A DNA stretch of 64,000 nt from Chrysomallon squamiferum (GCA_012295275.1 CM022673.1:27483261-27547260), one strand, 5' to 3'. Positions 44,881 to 60,699 are shown, counted from the stretch's first letter. Made by a program: numbers and translations. Notes: generated by a model not told the origin, from the letters alone.

Positions 44881-45521
44881 CCGTTAACAGTATTTGGCGG
44901 GAACAGAACTCTGGTAGCAGACGACAAAAGACGATTCTTAGCTTTCGTTTTTTTTTTGTTTTTTTTTCTTCGCGAACATGAAACAAACAAACCTGCAAAA
45001 TTTACTCGTATAAACACCGGATTACAGTTTTCATTGTTAAAATAAATTTAACTTTTTTTAATATTTTTTTTTAATATATTTTTTGGAATCAATACTTCAT
45101 AAAAAAAAAGAAGAAAAAGAAGAAATAATAAAATCTTTATTAGAAGCGCGTGTAGAAAGGTTACCAGACATTAACACGGTAAACAAGATGCTTTACACAA
45201 TAATACAAACATTCTCCAGTTTGCAAGACGCCATTCATTCAGATTATGTAAGCGACTTGACTGGAATGTGTGATGAATCGCGTGTTTATTTGTGGATTTG
45301 TGTAGGATGCTGGTCGCACCTCTTTGTGTAAATCGAATTTAGAGGTTGCTATATGTGTGTACAAGCGCTGTCTGAGTCCTGTACAAGGTAAACTCGCGGG
45401 TTAATGCGTGTAGGAAGCAATTAATAACAACAACAGCAGAAGTAATAAATATAACAGGAATATAAAAGAAAGTAAATTGAGCGGACTGAATGCTCCGGAA
45501 CCAATATTTTAGAAGTGAATT

Positions 45522-45530
45522 AACAACAGC

Positions 45531-45614
<84 letters not shown>

Positions 45615-45629
45615 AATAATAATAATAAA
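45522..45629. repeat. (CAA)n then (TAA)n array
   Basis: About 90 bases of CAA followed by TAA triplets, producing poly-Thr, poly-Val and poly-Leu frames that are not genes. Confidence 0.95.
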
Positions 45630-46526
45630 ACACAAAACAAACAAACAGAAAAGAAAAAAGGAAAAAAATAATAAGTTATTAAAAAACAAAAACAAACAAA
45701 AAACATCCATACCAAAATAATAATGACATTTTAAATAATAAATTAACCGAAAAAGCAAGAAATAATAATAAATATAAATAACACAACAATAAATAACTTT
45801 AATAATACATCCTAAAACTAAAACAAACAGAAACATAACATAACATGGACGAAAACGGAGCAATTATACAAAAAAAATAAAAAATATAAAAAATAAAAAA
45901 TAAAAAATTAAACAAAATGAAAAAACAAAAACAATCGACTGTTTTGAAGCAGTATCAACAGCTCGAAGAAAATGAACTGAATAACATGGCGCACACACTC
46001 ATTTCTTAACCAACCTGACAAATGTCTTAAAACGTTAAATACTAACAGCAAACTGAGGTAACCACACATTCTAACCAATACAGAACAAATTAAAGAAAAC
46101 ATGCAAATCAAACTAATCGCAAATAACATTGAAAAAAAAAAAAAAACAACATCACTTCACTTGGCAAACCATGATGATCATGAATCTTGTAGATAAGAAA
46201 ATACAATTATCGACAATTTGTTTTATTATTATCTTTTTTAAGAGGATACAAGTGTGCACTCGAAAAGACACTACCATACGACTCAAGAAGCAAAAAACAT
46301 TTTCAGTATTTTTGAAGCTGTTCGTTTCTAGTTTAACTCTTCAATTAAATTCAGAAACTGGTAACCAGTCTTCTAACGATGCCATTCGAATCTACCTAAT
46401 TTCTCGTAAAAAACTTTAAGCATTATAGCCTTTTAATGACATTAGTTTTGAGTTTCGGCAGAAGTGAAAAATTTCAGTGATAATCAAGGTCTTGTTACTG
46501 TCTATTTTGCCATGAGGAAAAGAAAC

Positions 46527-46561
<35 letters not shown>

Positions 46562-47025
46562 TTGAACGAGTTTCTACTCGAGGATTCTTCATACTTATTT
46601 CCCCAAACGTTTATCTTGAAGACTTGCACATTACAGTAATCGTTTGCGGAGTTGATCTAATTCCGATCTTAATATTGTTTTGTTTTTTTTGTTGTGTTTG
46701 TTTCGATTGGCAAAGTCTTATTTCGCTTGTCTGAGCACGTTATTTGTCATGGGAAAAAAAAAAAAAAAAAAAAAAAAATCTCCGAGGTGCAAAACATTTA
46801 ACTTGAAACATGAATAGATTACTGTGTTTGATGGGTAATTACAGAATGTGTTAATGTGATTCGTATAAATACGTGTGTATGTGGTTTGAAAAGCAAAATA
46901 TTCAATAGATTTAAAATTAATTGGCATTAAAAATCGGAAAGATATGGAATTTTGTTTTTATTTTACATTTTGTTAATATATTGTTTTTTTTTTTTAAGTT
47001 TTTTTTTTTTTTTTTTTTTATCATA
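45630..47025. other. intergenic, A-rich; no gene assembled
   Basis: A 58-codon frame at about 46240-46419 after a T-rich AAG is weakly coding-like but has no partner. Poly-T (46531-46558) and poly-A (46754-46778) flank it. Confidence 0.35.
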
Positions 47026-47061
47026 CTACCATTACTACTACCATTACTACTACTACTACTC

Positions 47062-47125
<64 letters not shown>

Positions 47126-47142
47126 GTTGTTGTTGTTGTTGT
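47026..47142. repeat. (CTA)n-(TTA)n-(TTG)n compound array
   Basis: Three consecutive triplet blocks that differ by one base each: CTA, then TTA, then TTG. Confidence 0.93.
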
Positions 47143-47180
47143 TGTGTTTATTTCTGATATTAGTTATTATCATTATTATA

Positions 47181-47246
47181 GACTGAGCATCCCTTATCCA
47201 AAATCCTTTCATTCGGAATTCATCGAATTTTGGAAAATAAGAAAAC
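47181..47246 (+). mobile_element. pogo/Tigger-like fragment
   Basis: GACTGAGCATCCCTTATCCA is close to the usual outer end of pogo/Tigger-type non-autonomous elements, followed by ATCCTTTCATTCGGAAT and GAATTTTGGAA. Confidence 0.5.
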
Positions 47247-49070
47247 TGTATTTTTTTATGTTCATTGTAGAATTTCCTCTTCTGGGTTGTCAGATCTTAT
47301 TTAAATAGTGTTACATTAATCTTCGTTAATAGACGAAGAAGAAGAAGAAGAAGAAGAAAAAGAAAAAGAAAAAAAGAAACAGAAGTAGAAAACTGATAAT
47401 AAAACGCCGGTCAATATTTCCAACATACTCCGATTATATTAAGTTATTATCGGTTGGTCACTCCTTTACAATCACTTTATATTTACAATGTATTTGTTTT
47501 AGTTTAAAATCTTACTCCTTTATATTCTCTTTCACGTGGGTCATATGAGACAAAAAAACAAACACAAAAACTCGCGACCAAATCCATTTCGCATTCTTAT
47601 GGAACACCAGGAATTCCATTTGATAACATATAAACACATTTTATTTGTTCACCAAAAAGATCCCAAGTGCTTGATGCAGCGCAGTTTTCGCAGATAACGT
47701 AACGTAAACCGATTCATCATTCGTCACTGTAATCAGACAGGTGAACGCAGACCGCGGTGCTTTGCAGTTCGTAACGTTATTTCGTATTTCTCTAATTTCT
47801 TATCACTGCGCATGTCTGAGCTGCTGAACACGATACTAGGATAGGAATATCAACAGAATATCAAAATTTGTGTGTGTGTGGTGTATGTGTGTGTTTTTTT
47901 AAACAGATGATGAATATCAAAGTGAAAATAAAATATTTTCGTAAATATTACTGATCGTTGTAACGTTGTTTATAAATAGTTGTTATTTCCTCGGTTTCCT
48001 AGAAAAACTGCAGCAAGAAATTTTCGCTAGAAAATAACGCATTTTGCATTCTCCATTTTTTCTTTTTTTTTCTTTATGTATGGTTTATATCAGTGCATTC
48101 CATTCACATTTTATTGTTTTTATTTTCTTGATGTCTGTTGCGTTGTTATTCTGGTATTTCTGTTTATCTTTCTTTGTCATTTGTATATTATATCTCTGAC
48201 CTATCCTTCAGTACTCTTAACTCTTGTAAACAGTTTATCTCGTTCTAGTCAGTGCTCCATACATGAATTAACAAGAACAACAAAAAAAAAAAAATAAATA
48301 AATAAAAAAATAAAATAAAATAAAAAATATATATATATAATTTCACTTCAGTCCAACTACAGTAATTCTTAAATTTTATAATAAAATATAAACAACCGCC
48401 CGATTTAAGAATCTGTTTTTTTAAAAAGCATAAATTTGATTTATTTGTCTCACGCAGTCATTATTTCAACGAGCAGCGTTTTGCTTAATGTTCTGAGACA
48501 TCCTACGAATAATCCAGTTTACATTAATCTTTCTTAAGAAGAAGAAGAAGAAGAAGAAAAAAAAAGAAGAAGAAGAAGAAGAAGAAGAAGAAGAAAATGT
48601 ATCGTTTAACGCCTCTGATCAGTTGAAACCGGAGTTTCATTAATCTGACGCAGACGCCTCATTTCTTTTCAGTCAGTTTTCACTTCTCGACTGCTTTTTC
48701 TCTGCCCCTCTGACGTCTGCCAAATTACGTAATATTTCTTAACAGTTCAGTTTTTTTTTAGCGTCTACGTACATCTTTGCAATGTATTTCTGACACAGAC
48801 AGATTAGTAGATAAATATATTGACAAATATAGATGGATTATATGTATATTTAGCGAATGATAAATAGCGATTAATGCAAATGCTAAAAGAGAAATTGGTA
48901 GATTTAAATAGAAAGACATGGTCTGTTTGATAGTTACTTGAATAAACACACATATACACAACACACCCATGCACTAATATATATAATTACATAGAAAGGG
49001 ATAGACAAAATAAAAAGAGAAAAACAGTAAAAGATAGATAGATAGAATAGGTAGAGAAAGATATAAAAAA

Positions 49071-49073
<3 letters not shown>
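47247..49073. other. intergenic; no gene seen
   Basis: (GAA)n at 47337-47360 and 48535-48596, A-rich tetranucleotides at 48280-48340, GATA-type repeats at 49030-49045. No supported exon. Confidence 0.5.

Positions 49074-49158
<85 letters not shown>
49074..49158. repeat. (GA)n microsatellite
   Basis: About 85 bases of uninterrupted AG. Confidence 0.96.
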
Positions 49159-49164
<6 letters not shown>

Positions 49165-49661
49165 TTATAAAAATAACTTTTAATTTCTGTTCTCGATTTG
49201 GATATGGTAACCGATTTTCTTTTTATTCTTCGTTGTTAACCTACGCGACAGCTGAAGAATCGCTCTTTATTCTCACGCATTCATATTAATCACACGGGCG
49301 GGCGTGCATTAGTCTGTCACGCTGTAAAAATATAGACTCTGACATGCACACATGCAGTCATGTACACAAAAAGGGCGCAGACACACAGATCCCCCACAAT
49401 CACGTCAATCGTGTAGCGATCAGTAAAAATATGTTTGCTCTCAATCGATTCACAAGTTAATTTGGAAATGTCGTTCTTGTCGCACTGTTTATTATGGTTT
49501 AACTACGACTCGAGGGTTTAGGCTGTTCTCAGCTTGTCACATGTTAAGGTTCAGTGTTTTGCCTGTAGACACGTTAGTCGCGAATCAGGGATTTTGTTCT
49601 GTGCTTAATTGTCTTTTGTTTTATTCATCGAGGATCATACTTTGCAGTATTGAAAGAAACA

Positions 49662-49842
<181 letters not shown>

Positions 49843-52195
49843 TGTGTGTGGAAGTGATAATTTAACTGCACATCTGTTTCGTAATTATGTACACGTACTT
49901 CGGATATAATACCATTATAAGTATTACCTTGCTCATTCATTTAACAGAGAATGAAAGACTGAAATTCCCACTTAATGTAACTATTTGATTATTTCTATTT
50001 TAAAAATGATCGTGTGTATTTGTAATGAAATCTAATCATACATCCAAACTAATATTTTAATACTTCAACTAGCTTCCTAAATCACTCTACAATTCAGTTT
50101 ATTGTATACATTAAATATCTTCTCATTTTAATCCTGAATACAAAAGATAATAATGATGATGATGGGATGATGATGATGATGATGAGAATAACAGCTGAAG
50201 AAACACTTTCCATAATAACACTAACAGTATTAAAACTAAAAAAATCACCAGTGATGACGGTGACGATGACAACATCAACGTCAACAAAAAAGAACAAGTA
50301 ATATGATACTGATAAAAATGACGATTGTGATACTATAACTAATGTTACTACTACAACAACAACAATGACGACAACAATAACAACAGCAAAATACTTCCTG
50401 CCTACATAATAATCGCGATGACGTGTTTAGAAGTTTCTAAGTATTAATATCTGCTTTTACCGTCATTATGAATCAATGTGGATTCAGTTACTATTGGCAT
50501 TATAACATTTTTTCGTTAAAAGTAATATTAATAACAAACAAACATATCACTTGAACGATTCAGTCGACATTTGAAACTATTAGTTCACATTTAATTTTCT
50601 TTCTGTAAAAATTCAGATTAAATGTTGAATTAAGAAAGAATGATGTCGATAAATATAAACTGATATTTCCTAAATATTTGACAAATGCGCCATTGACCAT
50701 TTTTTTTTAACTGTATGAAAGATTATTTCCCGAATTTTACCTCAAAACAATTTACAAATATGTCAGAAAGTCACGTACTTAAAATTCAAATGAGTTAGTC
50801 TTATGTGAGGATATCTCAAAATATTTCTTTTAATCCACTGATTTTTAGACATTTGTCACTGCATAGTTACAAAACTTTCAGAAAAGATTTGTGCCACTCA
50901 ATCACTGAATAATAAGATTTATTTTATGTTGTTCTTCTCCTGGACAAGATAACACATACCATGACGTTTAGTGCGCGCGAGTGACGCACACACGTTACTG
51001 GAAATGATAAACAAATTTCCTGAGATAAATTCCGCGCTATCTGAACACGTGACCGGTCTATCCGCTGTAAGACGCGGTGGTTTTATTTCTTCAATTACTT
51101 CTAACCCAGAATTTTCTCTATTTTTTATTTATTTACGTTTTCATCTTCTTCTTCTTTTTTTTTTTTTTTTTTTTTGCATTGGCTGGGGTCAGTAATAAAC
51201 ATTATCTAATTTATCTAGCTTCGGAAATACCGTTACCTGTAAATAAGGTCGAAAGCTCGGAGGAATGTTCGGCTGGGTTCGCTGTTATGATTGTAATGGA
51301 TTTAGCAATAGAATCAGACGGGATTTTCGCCTAACAGTTGTTAGTACGTGCTGTATTTTCTCATATATAATTACTAAAAAAAAAATGACCTCTGAACTGT
51401 TTTGGGTAAAGGAAATGAAAAGAAATAGGGGAATACTGGGTATTAATTTAAAGAAAGTGAGAAAATATTTTTAATCTACTAATTAAGAATGGTTTAAATT
51501 ATAGACTGAATAATATTAGAATAATATAAACATAAAATAATTGAATATGATGTACTAGTAATACAGTAAAATAGTGGTAGTAAATAAAATAGCAGTAGAT
51601 GCAGTAATAATAATAGTGTAAGATAAAGTAATACCAGTAGTAATTATAGAATAATGTTAGTTGTATAGTGACAATGGTAGCAATAGTAGTAGTAGTAAAA
51701 AATTTTCTTTCTGTAAAAATTCAGATTAAATGTTGAATTTTAATTCTGATGGAACTTTAAGTATTGTAGAAGAATTTAAAAAATATATATATATATAAAA
51801 GAACAATCAATATAAAAAAAAAAAAAAAAAAAAAGAAGAAGAAGAATAAGAAAAAAACCAGAAAGATATTAAAAAGAAAGAAACAGAAAATAAATGACTA
51901 ATGTTGTATAAGTAACACTCGGAAATTTAAGGGGTTTAGTCTCAAATCAATACAAAATAGATTTGAAAGAAAATAAAACATTTTACAGTCTTTCAACATC
52001 TCTTATGAAGAAAGGTAAAAATCCTGTTTCGTGAATGTACAGAGAAACTAATAGGTTAATAAGCACATACACTTAACCAGTTATTTTGGCTGGGTAATGA
52101 AATGTATTTACCTGATAATAGCTAATGTTTCTAGCAGGGAAAACGATGAGATAGCGATTTTACATTCCGCAGAAACTAAAGAATCAATAACTGAC

Positions 52196-52197
<2 letters not shown>
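49843..52197. other. intergenic; one weak internal-exon candidate
   Basis: GAT triplets at 50146-50185 and AAC triplets at 50345-50390. Segment 50972-51066 is bounded by TTTAG and a CGCT|GTAAGA donor and is open for 31 codons (RASDAHTLLEMINKF onward), but has no partner exon. A 21-base phrase (TTTTCTTTCTGTAAAAATTC type) is present at both 50595-50620 and 51703-51725. Confidence 0.35.
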
Positions 52198-52232
<35 letters not shown>

Positions 52233-52590
52233 CATAATGAAGATGATTATAATGATGGTGATAATCATGATAATCATGATGATAATAAAAATAAAATTAA
52301 TGCTAAGGATAAAAAGAAATATTACAGAAATCAAAAATACAGTACCATTCAACAACGACAACTGCTGCTACTGCTACTACTTTTACAACAGCTAAGACCA
52401 CCACCATCACGACCATCACCACAGCTACTACGACTACTACAACTACTACCGCTGCTACTACTACTACTACAACAAAAACTACTATTCTACTATAACTACT
52501 ACTACTACTACTACTAATTCTAATATTACTGCTACTGTATTTACCGCCACCGCCATTGATAAACTGCTACAACTACTACTACTACTGTTA
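52198..52590. repeat. (TTA)n, GAT-type and (CTA)n triplet arrays
   Basis: TTA run at 52198-52230, ATGATAATC-type at 52235-52290, then imperfect CTA/ACT triplets to about 52590. Confidence 0.88.
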
Positions 52591-52776
52591 CTATAAGCAC
52601 CGCAACGCTTCACGTGTTACAAACTATCAGTTCTAACTACTATTTCAGCCCTTCCACTGGAAAAGCAATTGTAACAGTAAATCTCACAGTTCCCCATTCA
52701 CTCCGTGCGCCTATTACAACATCTATTACAACTACTATTATTACTGAGTTGTGTCGCGCACGAAGTGTCCCGGAAG

Positions 52777-52932
52777 TCATCTTCGTCTGAATTGAATTTG
52801 TCGAAACTTTCGTGTCTGATTCTTTCTGGAAGAACTGTAGCTGGCGTCTTTACTGATGGATTGCTTCTTAAGATCGACTTTACTGTCCATAACATCAGAT
52901 AATTTGTCAAGGAGATGCTGGACTCGTGTAAT
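52777..52932 (-). other. coding-like minus-strand segment, possible prohormone tail
   Basis: On the minus strand a 51-codon frame runs to TGA at 52777, containing VQHLLDKLSDVMDSKVDLKK and ending KFRQIQFRRR. An alternative frame is open for 102 codons from a GTG (53006-52698). A TTTATGCAG acceptor lies just upstream near 52963. The CRE-rich block at 53575-53790 and a donor at 53550 lie upstream on this strand, so a small spliced gene is possible but unproven. Confidence 0.25.
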
Positions 52933-53054
52933 TTACCAATTTTCATGTCAAACCGTGTAACTGCATAAACGTGACCGACACAGGAACCGTTAACGACAAA
53001 ACACACTTACAGGATGATCGTGTATTAGTTTTAATAACTAGTTTGATGCTAGTT

Positions 53055-53474
53055 TATTAGTAGTGCTGGTAGTAGTAATAATAATGATGATGTTGATGAT
53101 GATGATGATAATAATGATGATGGTAACGCCAATAATAATGATGATGATGATGGTGATAATGATAATGATGGTGATGGTACTGATAATGTTGATGATAATA
53201 CTGATAATGTTGATGATGATAAAATTGCAACAACAATAACATTAAAAACAAGTAAAAACAAAACAAGACGAAGAAGAACAACAGTTAATATAATAATAAT
53301 AACAACAACAACAACAACAACAACAACAATAGCAACATGAACATCAACAACAATTACAACAATAGTAATACTGATATGAATTATGTTAAGTTGATAAAAA
53401 ATACAGCAAAATAATCTGAAGCTAACAATTATTATTAACATACTGATAACAAATAATTTACAAATAAAATAATA

Positions 53475-53522
<48 letters not shown>

Positions 53523-53525
53523 CGA
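53055..53525. repeat. (GAT)n, (CAA)n and (TAA)n triplet arrays
   Basis: GATGAT-type triplets at 53080-53225, CAA at 53303-53330, TAA at 53475-53522. All His/Tyr/Leu/Val frames here are repeat artefacts. Confidence 0.9.
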
Positions 53526-53574
53526 ATAAATAAATAAATAATGGACTTACCGTCTTGTTCACATTTCTTCTACC

Positions 53575-53790
53575 CTTTTAAAAGACGTTCTGTAAACACA
53601 ATGACGTCATGTGATTGTTGCGTCACACAATAGAGAAAAAAGGGTGGCTTTTAAAAGCCGTTGTGTAAACACAATGACGTCATTTAATTGTTGCGTCACA
53701 CACACTACAGAAAAGAGGGTGGGGCTGGATGTGCGACTGTGTTCATTGTTTCGTCGTTTATTGTCGGTTTAAAAACGAAAAATGACGTCA
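53575..53790. promoter_or_regulatory. duplicated CRE-rich block (three TGACGTCA)
   Basis: A unit of about 73 bp is present twice: CTTTTAAAAG at 53575 and 53648, TGACGTCA at 53602-53609 and 53675-53682, TGCGTCAC at 53619 and 53692. A third TGACGTCA is at 53783-53790. GGCTTTTAAAAGCC (53646-53659) is a perfect palindrome. A consensus donor on the minus strand (exon end 53551) is just downstream, fitting a minus-strand promoter plus leader exon. CREB/ATF binding is inferred from the motif. Confidence 0.5.
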
Positions 53791-53962
53791 CAGCTGCGAC
53801 GGAAATAATAACATAGGTAATGATAACAATTATAGTAATAGTAATAGTAAATTATAGTAGAACACAGAACATATTTACATATAATGTCTTTATTTAAATT
53901 CTTCAGTGTAATATAAGTAAAAGTTTTTTATTTTGTGAAAGACTTTAAATTACAATTATTAT

Positions 53963-54030
53963 TATTGTTTTTGTTGTTGTTGTTGTTGTTGCTGCTGCTG
54001 TTGCTGCTGCTGTTGCTGCTGCTGTTATTA
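53963..54030. repeat. (TTG)n/(CTG)n array
   Basis: TTG triplets, then alternating CTGCTGTTG blocks, then TTA. Confidence 0.9.
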
Positions 54031-55066
54031 TTACTGTATTATTAATGTTCTTTTTCTTGTTAATGGTGATGTTATTGTTGTTATTACTATTATTAAATAA
54101 ACTGAAATATTAATAACAGGTAAGAATGTTTTTTTTTTAAATTTTTTTTTACTCCTTTCACTTTTTGATATTTGGTCGATGTTTGATATTATATTCTGAG
54201 GAACAGCGGAGTGAAAAACAGCACAGATAATATTAACACATCGAGCGTTACTTTCTCCACAGTGTTTGATTTTCTTCAGCGGTTAGGAGCGCTTGAAGAT
54301 TCTTACCCTGCTTCTTTACTATTAGCCTGAATCAACAACCATTAATCACCTTAAATCATTAAAACTTAATTACAGGTAAATTGCGTTTTGAACGAATTAC
54401 TGGAAGATTTTTGATGTTTTTTTTCCTTGATGAAGAGAAGTTTATATCGTAAAGAAAGAAAGAAAGAAAAAAATATATATACATGTAGTAGAATGCGACC
54501 AAGATGAAAAAGAATTAAAAGAAGAAGAAAACAAGAATCAAAACAAAAAATAAAATAAAAAGAACACAAAACAAATCAATTAGCAATGAAAAGAACAAAA
54601 CAGAACTGTACTCACAATAAAACGTGAAAGGAAAAAAAAACAAATAATAAAAAAAGGACAAAATACCATGAGCATGAATTTCATCATTATTTTCAATCAC
54701 AACATTGTAGTTTTCGAGTTTATATACCATTACATACAAACAGAAAGAGTCAAAGAAAAAAAAATTAAAAGAAAGAAAGAAAGAAAGAAAGAAAAAAGAT
54801 AAATAGATAAAATCTTAACAAATAGACCTTTATAGGAATATAGAAAGATATAATAATATATATTTGTCTGTTTTTTTAATATAATAATGTATCTTTTTCT
54901 TTGTCTCTTTCTCTTTGTATATGGTACATGAACTGTAAAACTGCATTGTTGTTATTGGAATAATAATGATGTCTTTGATTTTGATGACTTTTTTTCCATT
55001 ACAGTAGACATTTCACGTTTTATTGTGAGTTCGATTATGTTTTTTTCTTTTCACTGCTAATTCATT

Positions 55067-55069
<3 letters not shown>
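54031..55069. other. intergenic; no gene seen
   Basis: A-rich minus-strand-type frames with no splice context. (GAAA)n at 54768-54795. Confidence 0.5.

Positions 55070-55120
<51 letters not shown>
55070..55120. repeat. (GA)n microsatellite
   Basis: About 51 bases of uninterrupted AG. Confidence 0.95.
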
Positions 55121-55124
<4 letters not shown>

Positions 55125-55963
55125 TATTCACAGATGAAAGGAAGAGCCGGCAAAATTTCATTCATCGCAATCAATTAATCAAAAGGTAAAGCACACGAAA
55201 ACTCCAGACTACGTTTAAAAATACAGAAATGTAAAAATAAATTTCAATAATTGCCAACACCGAATATAGAAAGTAACAGCGAATTAAAACATTATTATTA
55301 GTTTACAATTCAGAATCTGTTGATCAGAATTCATATATATATATATACATACATATATATATATATATATATAAAGAACCGGAAGAAAACAATAATGATT
55401 TTTAGTTTCAATTTGAAAAGTATATTAATTTAGTTTTAAACTTCAAATAGGTTTCTTTAGACATAGAGATGATGTTATTTATATATAAACGAACGTATTT
55501 TTAAAAAAATGTCAGCCTTCAACAGTTTGTTTATCCATAAGAAAACATAAACAATAACAAATAACAAAATTAATCAAGTGAAATACTAAGAACATAATTA
55601 ATTATAGGCGGCGAACGGAAGTTCTGGTGAATTTTTACCATTAACAGAATAAAGGAAAAAAAAAAAAAAAAAAACATACTGTTTTGAAAATTATTTCTGT
55701 CACTCTGTTCATGCAATCTGTTTAAAAGGAACCGAACTTCCAAGAAATCTGATCTATTTTTAGTTATTATTATTAAATTTTTATAACGGAAATTCGCGGA
55801 TATCATACAGTGACGGTTGTTTGTTCATCCTACTTAGGAGAACGAAGCATAATTAAAGAGGAAAAACACATCTGCAGTATAACAACGTCCACACACAGCT
55901 TGCAAACCGTCAGTTCAGAATGTTTCTGTATGTCACAGTTTAATGAAATAGTACAGAATTAAC

Positions 55964-55968
<5 letters not shown>

Positions 55969-56043
<75 letters not shown>
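55969..56043. repeat. (CT)n microsatellite
   Basis: About 75 bases of uninterrupted CT. Confidence 0.96.
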
Positions 56044-56045
<2 letters not shown>

Positions 56046-56935
56046 GGGCTATTTGACTTCTATATTTTTCTGTCTGTTTATCTCTTTTGCTTTCTATAAT
56101 TTTACTTTATCTTTAAATATCCATCCATCCTTTCATAAAACGTTACTGTCTGGTTTCTCTCTCTCCGTCTGTTCGACTGTGTGTCTGACTGACTTTCTAT
56201 TGTCTGTTTTTCTGTCAGTCTATCTCTCTAATCTCTGCTGATCTCTCTAATTTACAATTCACGTCTATGCACCTGTTCGCCATCTTCTCTATATTTATCA
56301 CTGTAGATATTTTTATAATTTTTTTTAATTTTTTATTTCTTTTTATATCCCTTTCGTTTTCTTTTTTACCTTTAACTTTGTCCATTTTTATTTTTTGCTA
56401 ATTTCCTTGTGTTTCGTTAAAAATAACGAGATTCAACACACACACGCGCACACACAAGCACACACACACACACACACACGGAGAATAATACAAACACTCC
56501 TACTTTAACATCTGCATCATGCTGTCGATTTTCAGAAAACCCTTTCATCTCTTGAGTTCTTCATGTTCATTAAAAGCTCATAACAACAGGATACCTGTGA
56601 AGCTTGCGGAAACTGTTCGAAACGAGAAAGAAAAAAAAAATTAAAAACCTCGATAATTTGTAGAGAAATGATATCAAAGTCAAATGTCTTTCGTTCGACA
56701 ACTGCTATTACGATCATAGAAGTACGTCAGCTGGAAAATGTGTTTGTATCGATGTAGATTGTTGGTCCTTTGTACGTGGAATGCAAAGAACGCAAACTTC
56801 ATGCAGATTACCTGACCTGATATTTATAGAACTCGTAATTAATTCTCAGTTCTTGTCAAAAGTTTATGTTATTCCTGGTAATCTCTATAAAATGATTCTG
56901 TTGTTAGTTTATATATATATGTTATTTACATGCTA

Positions 56936-56936
<1 letters not shown>
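56044..56936. other. intergenic; no gene seen
   Basis: C/T-rich at 56044-56400, (CA)n at 56440-56480, otherwise AT-rich without a supported frame. Confidence 0.5.
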
Positions 56937-57010
<74 letters not shown>

Positions 57011-57019
57011 AAGAAGAAG

Positions 57020-57053
<34 letters not shown>
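56937..57053. repeat. (TAA)n-(GAA)n-(CAA)n compound array
   Basis: Three consecutive perfect triplet blocks differing at one position: TAA, then GAA, then CAA, each more than ten units. Confidence 0.97.
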
Positions 57054-57332
57054 CTTTTTTTATCAGTATTTATTTTGTAATGGTCATAATATGTATATAC
57101 ATAATTTCTTAAAAATGTCATTTACTGTTTATTTATTTTTGTAAATAACAAAGTTAGGTCGAAATGCCTTCAGGTTAATACATTTTTCTTGCATCCGATG
57201 AACATTTTATATATATGTTTTAAAATTTTAAATCGATACTGAAGAAAGGTGCGATATAAAAAAAAAAAAAAAAAAAGCCTAGAAGATACATGGTTACAAT
57301 TCAAGATCAATATAAAATTTCAGAAATGTATA

Positions 57333-57336
57333 TAGT

Positions 57337-57421
<85 letters not shown>
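57333..57421. repeat. (GATA)n-(GA)n array
   Basis: A few GATA units followed by about 67 bases of GA. Confidence 0.95.
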
Positions 57422-58777
<1,356 letters not shown>

Positions 58778-59084
58778 AAGATGCTTTATCGTTATAAATA
58801 TATATGTATACACGTCTGTAAATCTGTACGTATTTATACTTTCTCCATCTGTCATCATTTATGGACCTGGTTACTGTATAATGTATTGACAGGTACAAGA
58901 TTGGTTTAATGATACAACATGATGTAAAAACATAAACCATAACATAATGGAATGGAATGGAATACGATACGATACCTACCATTTTGTTGCTCTTTTGGGA
59001 AATAAACTATGCTGTAATCCCCTATTGTTTCATCGTTAGCTGTCATTGACTACTTCAGTCATATTTAACAATAGGTGCGGGCAC

Positions 59085-59160
59085 AGTGAAGTGACCCCCA
59101 GCAGATCTTTTATCCGGCAAATTTGGGATCGGAGATTATCCGGATTTTCAGTTTTGATGG
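59085..59160 (+). mobile_element. pogo/Tigger-like fragment, diverged
   Basis: Contains GTGACCCCCAGCAGATCTTT, TATCCGGCAAATTTGGGATC and TTATCCGGATTTTCAG, related to the fragments at 39302 and 47181 but more diverged. Confidence 0.4.
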
Positions 59161-59287
59161 ATGGCTGAATATAAATAGACTCTTACATATTGCATTTAAT
59201 TTATGTGCTTAATGTTTGTTGCGTGACTGTCTTTTTTGTTTTTGTGTGTGTGTGTGTTTGTGTGTGTTATAATATGGTATGGATGTT

Positions 59288-60338
<1,051 letters not shown>

Positions 60339-60401
60339 TCGTCACTTCAATCAATGATTTTTTCTTTCTTTGCTGATGACGTAAAATTATATCGCTCATA
60401 G
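60339..60401 (+). mobile_element. LINE reverse-transcriptase relic (FADD motif)
   Basis: The plus strand encodes SLQSMIFSFFADDVKLYRS before a TAG. FADDxKLYR is the catalytic reverse-transcriptase signature of CR1/Jockey-type non-LTR retrotransposons. No recognisable palm-domain text extends far on either side, so this is a decayed fragment. Confidence 0.45.
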
Positions 60402-60699
60402 TCTTGTCACAAACAGACAGATATCTATTAGTCGTTTTGTAAACGTTGGCTTATAATCAATAGAATAACGTGTCAGCGGTATTTCTGATGCAAGTTATAA
60501 CAGTCTGTCAAAGACGTCTGTAGAGCACCATGCAATTTAATGTAATACTGACAAAGGAAAATGTTTCTGAAAGATTATTTTTAAAATTTTAATGAGATAG
60601 TCGCCATTTCACGCGATGGCCGATAATGAATGAAGCGGGATTATTCTTGAAAAGATACTCAGTGATGAGAAAAGTTACGTATTCAGTTTTCTGTAATTA

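Noticed and set aside
52705-52902. Plus-strand frame resembling a signal peptide followed by 50 residues
   Set aside because: It starts at GTG, not ATG, and its Leu-rich start comes from TTA/CTA triplets.
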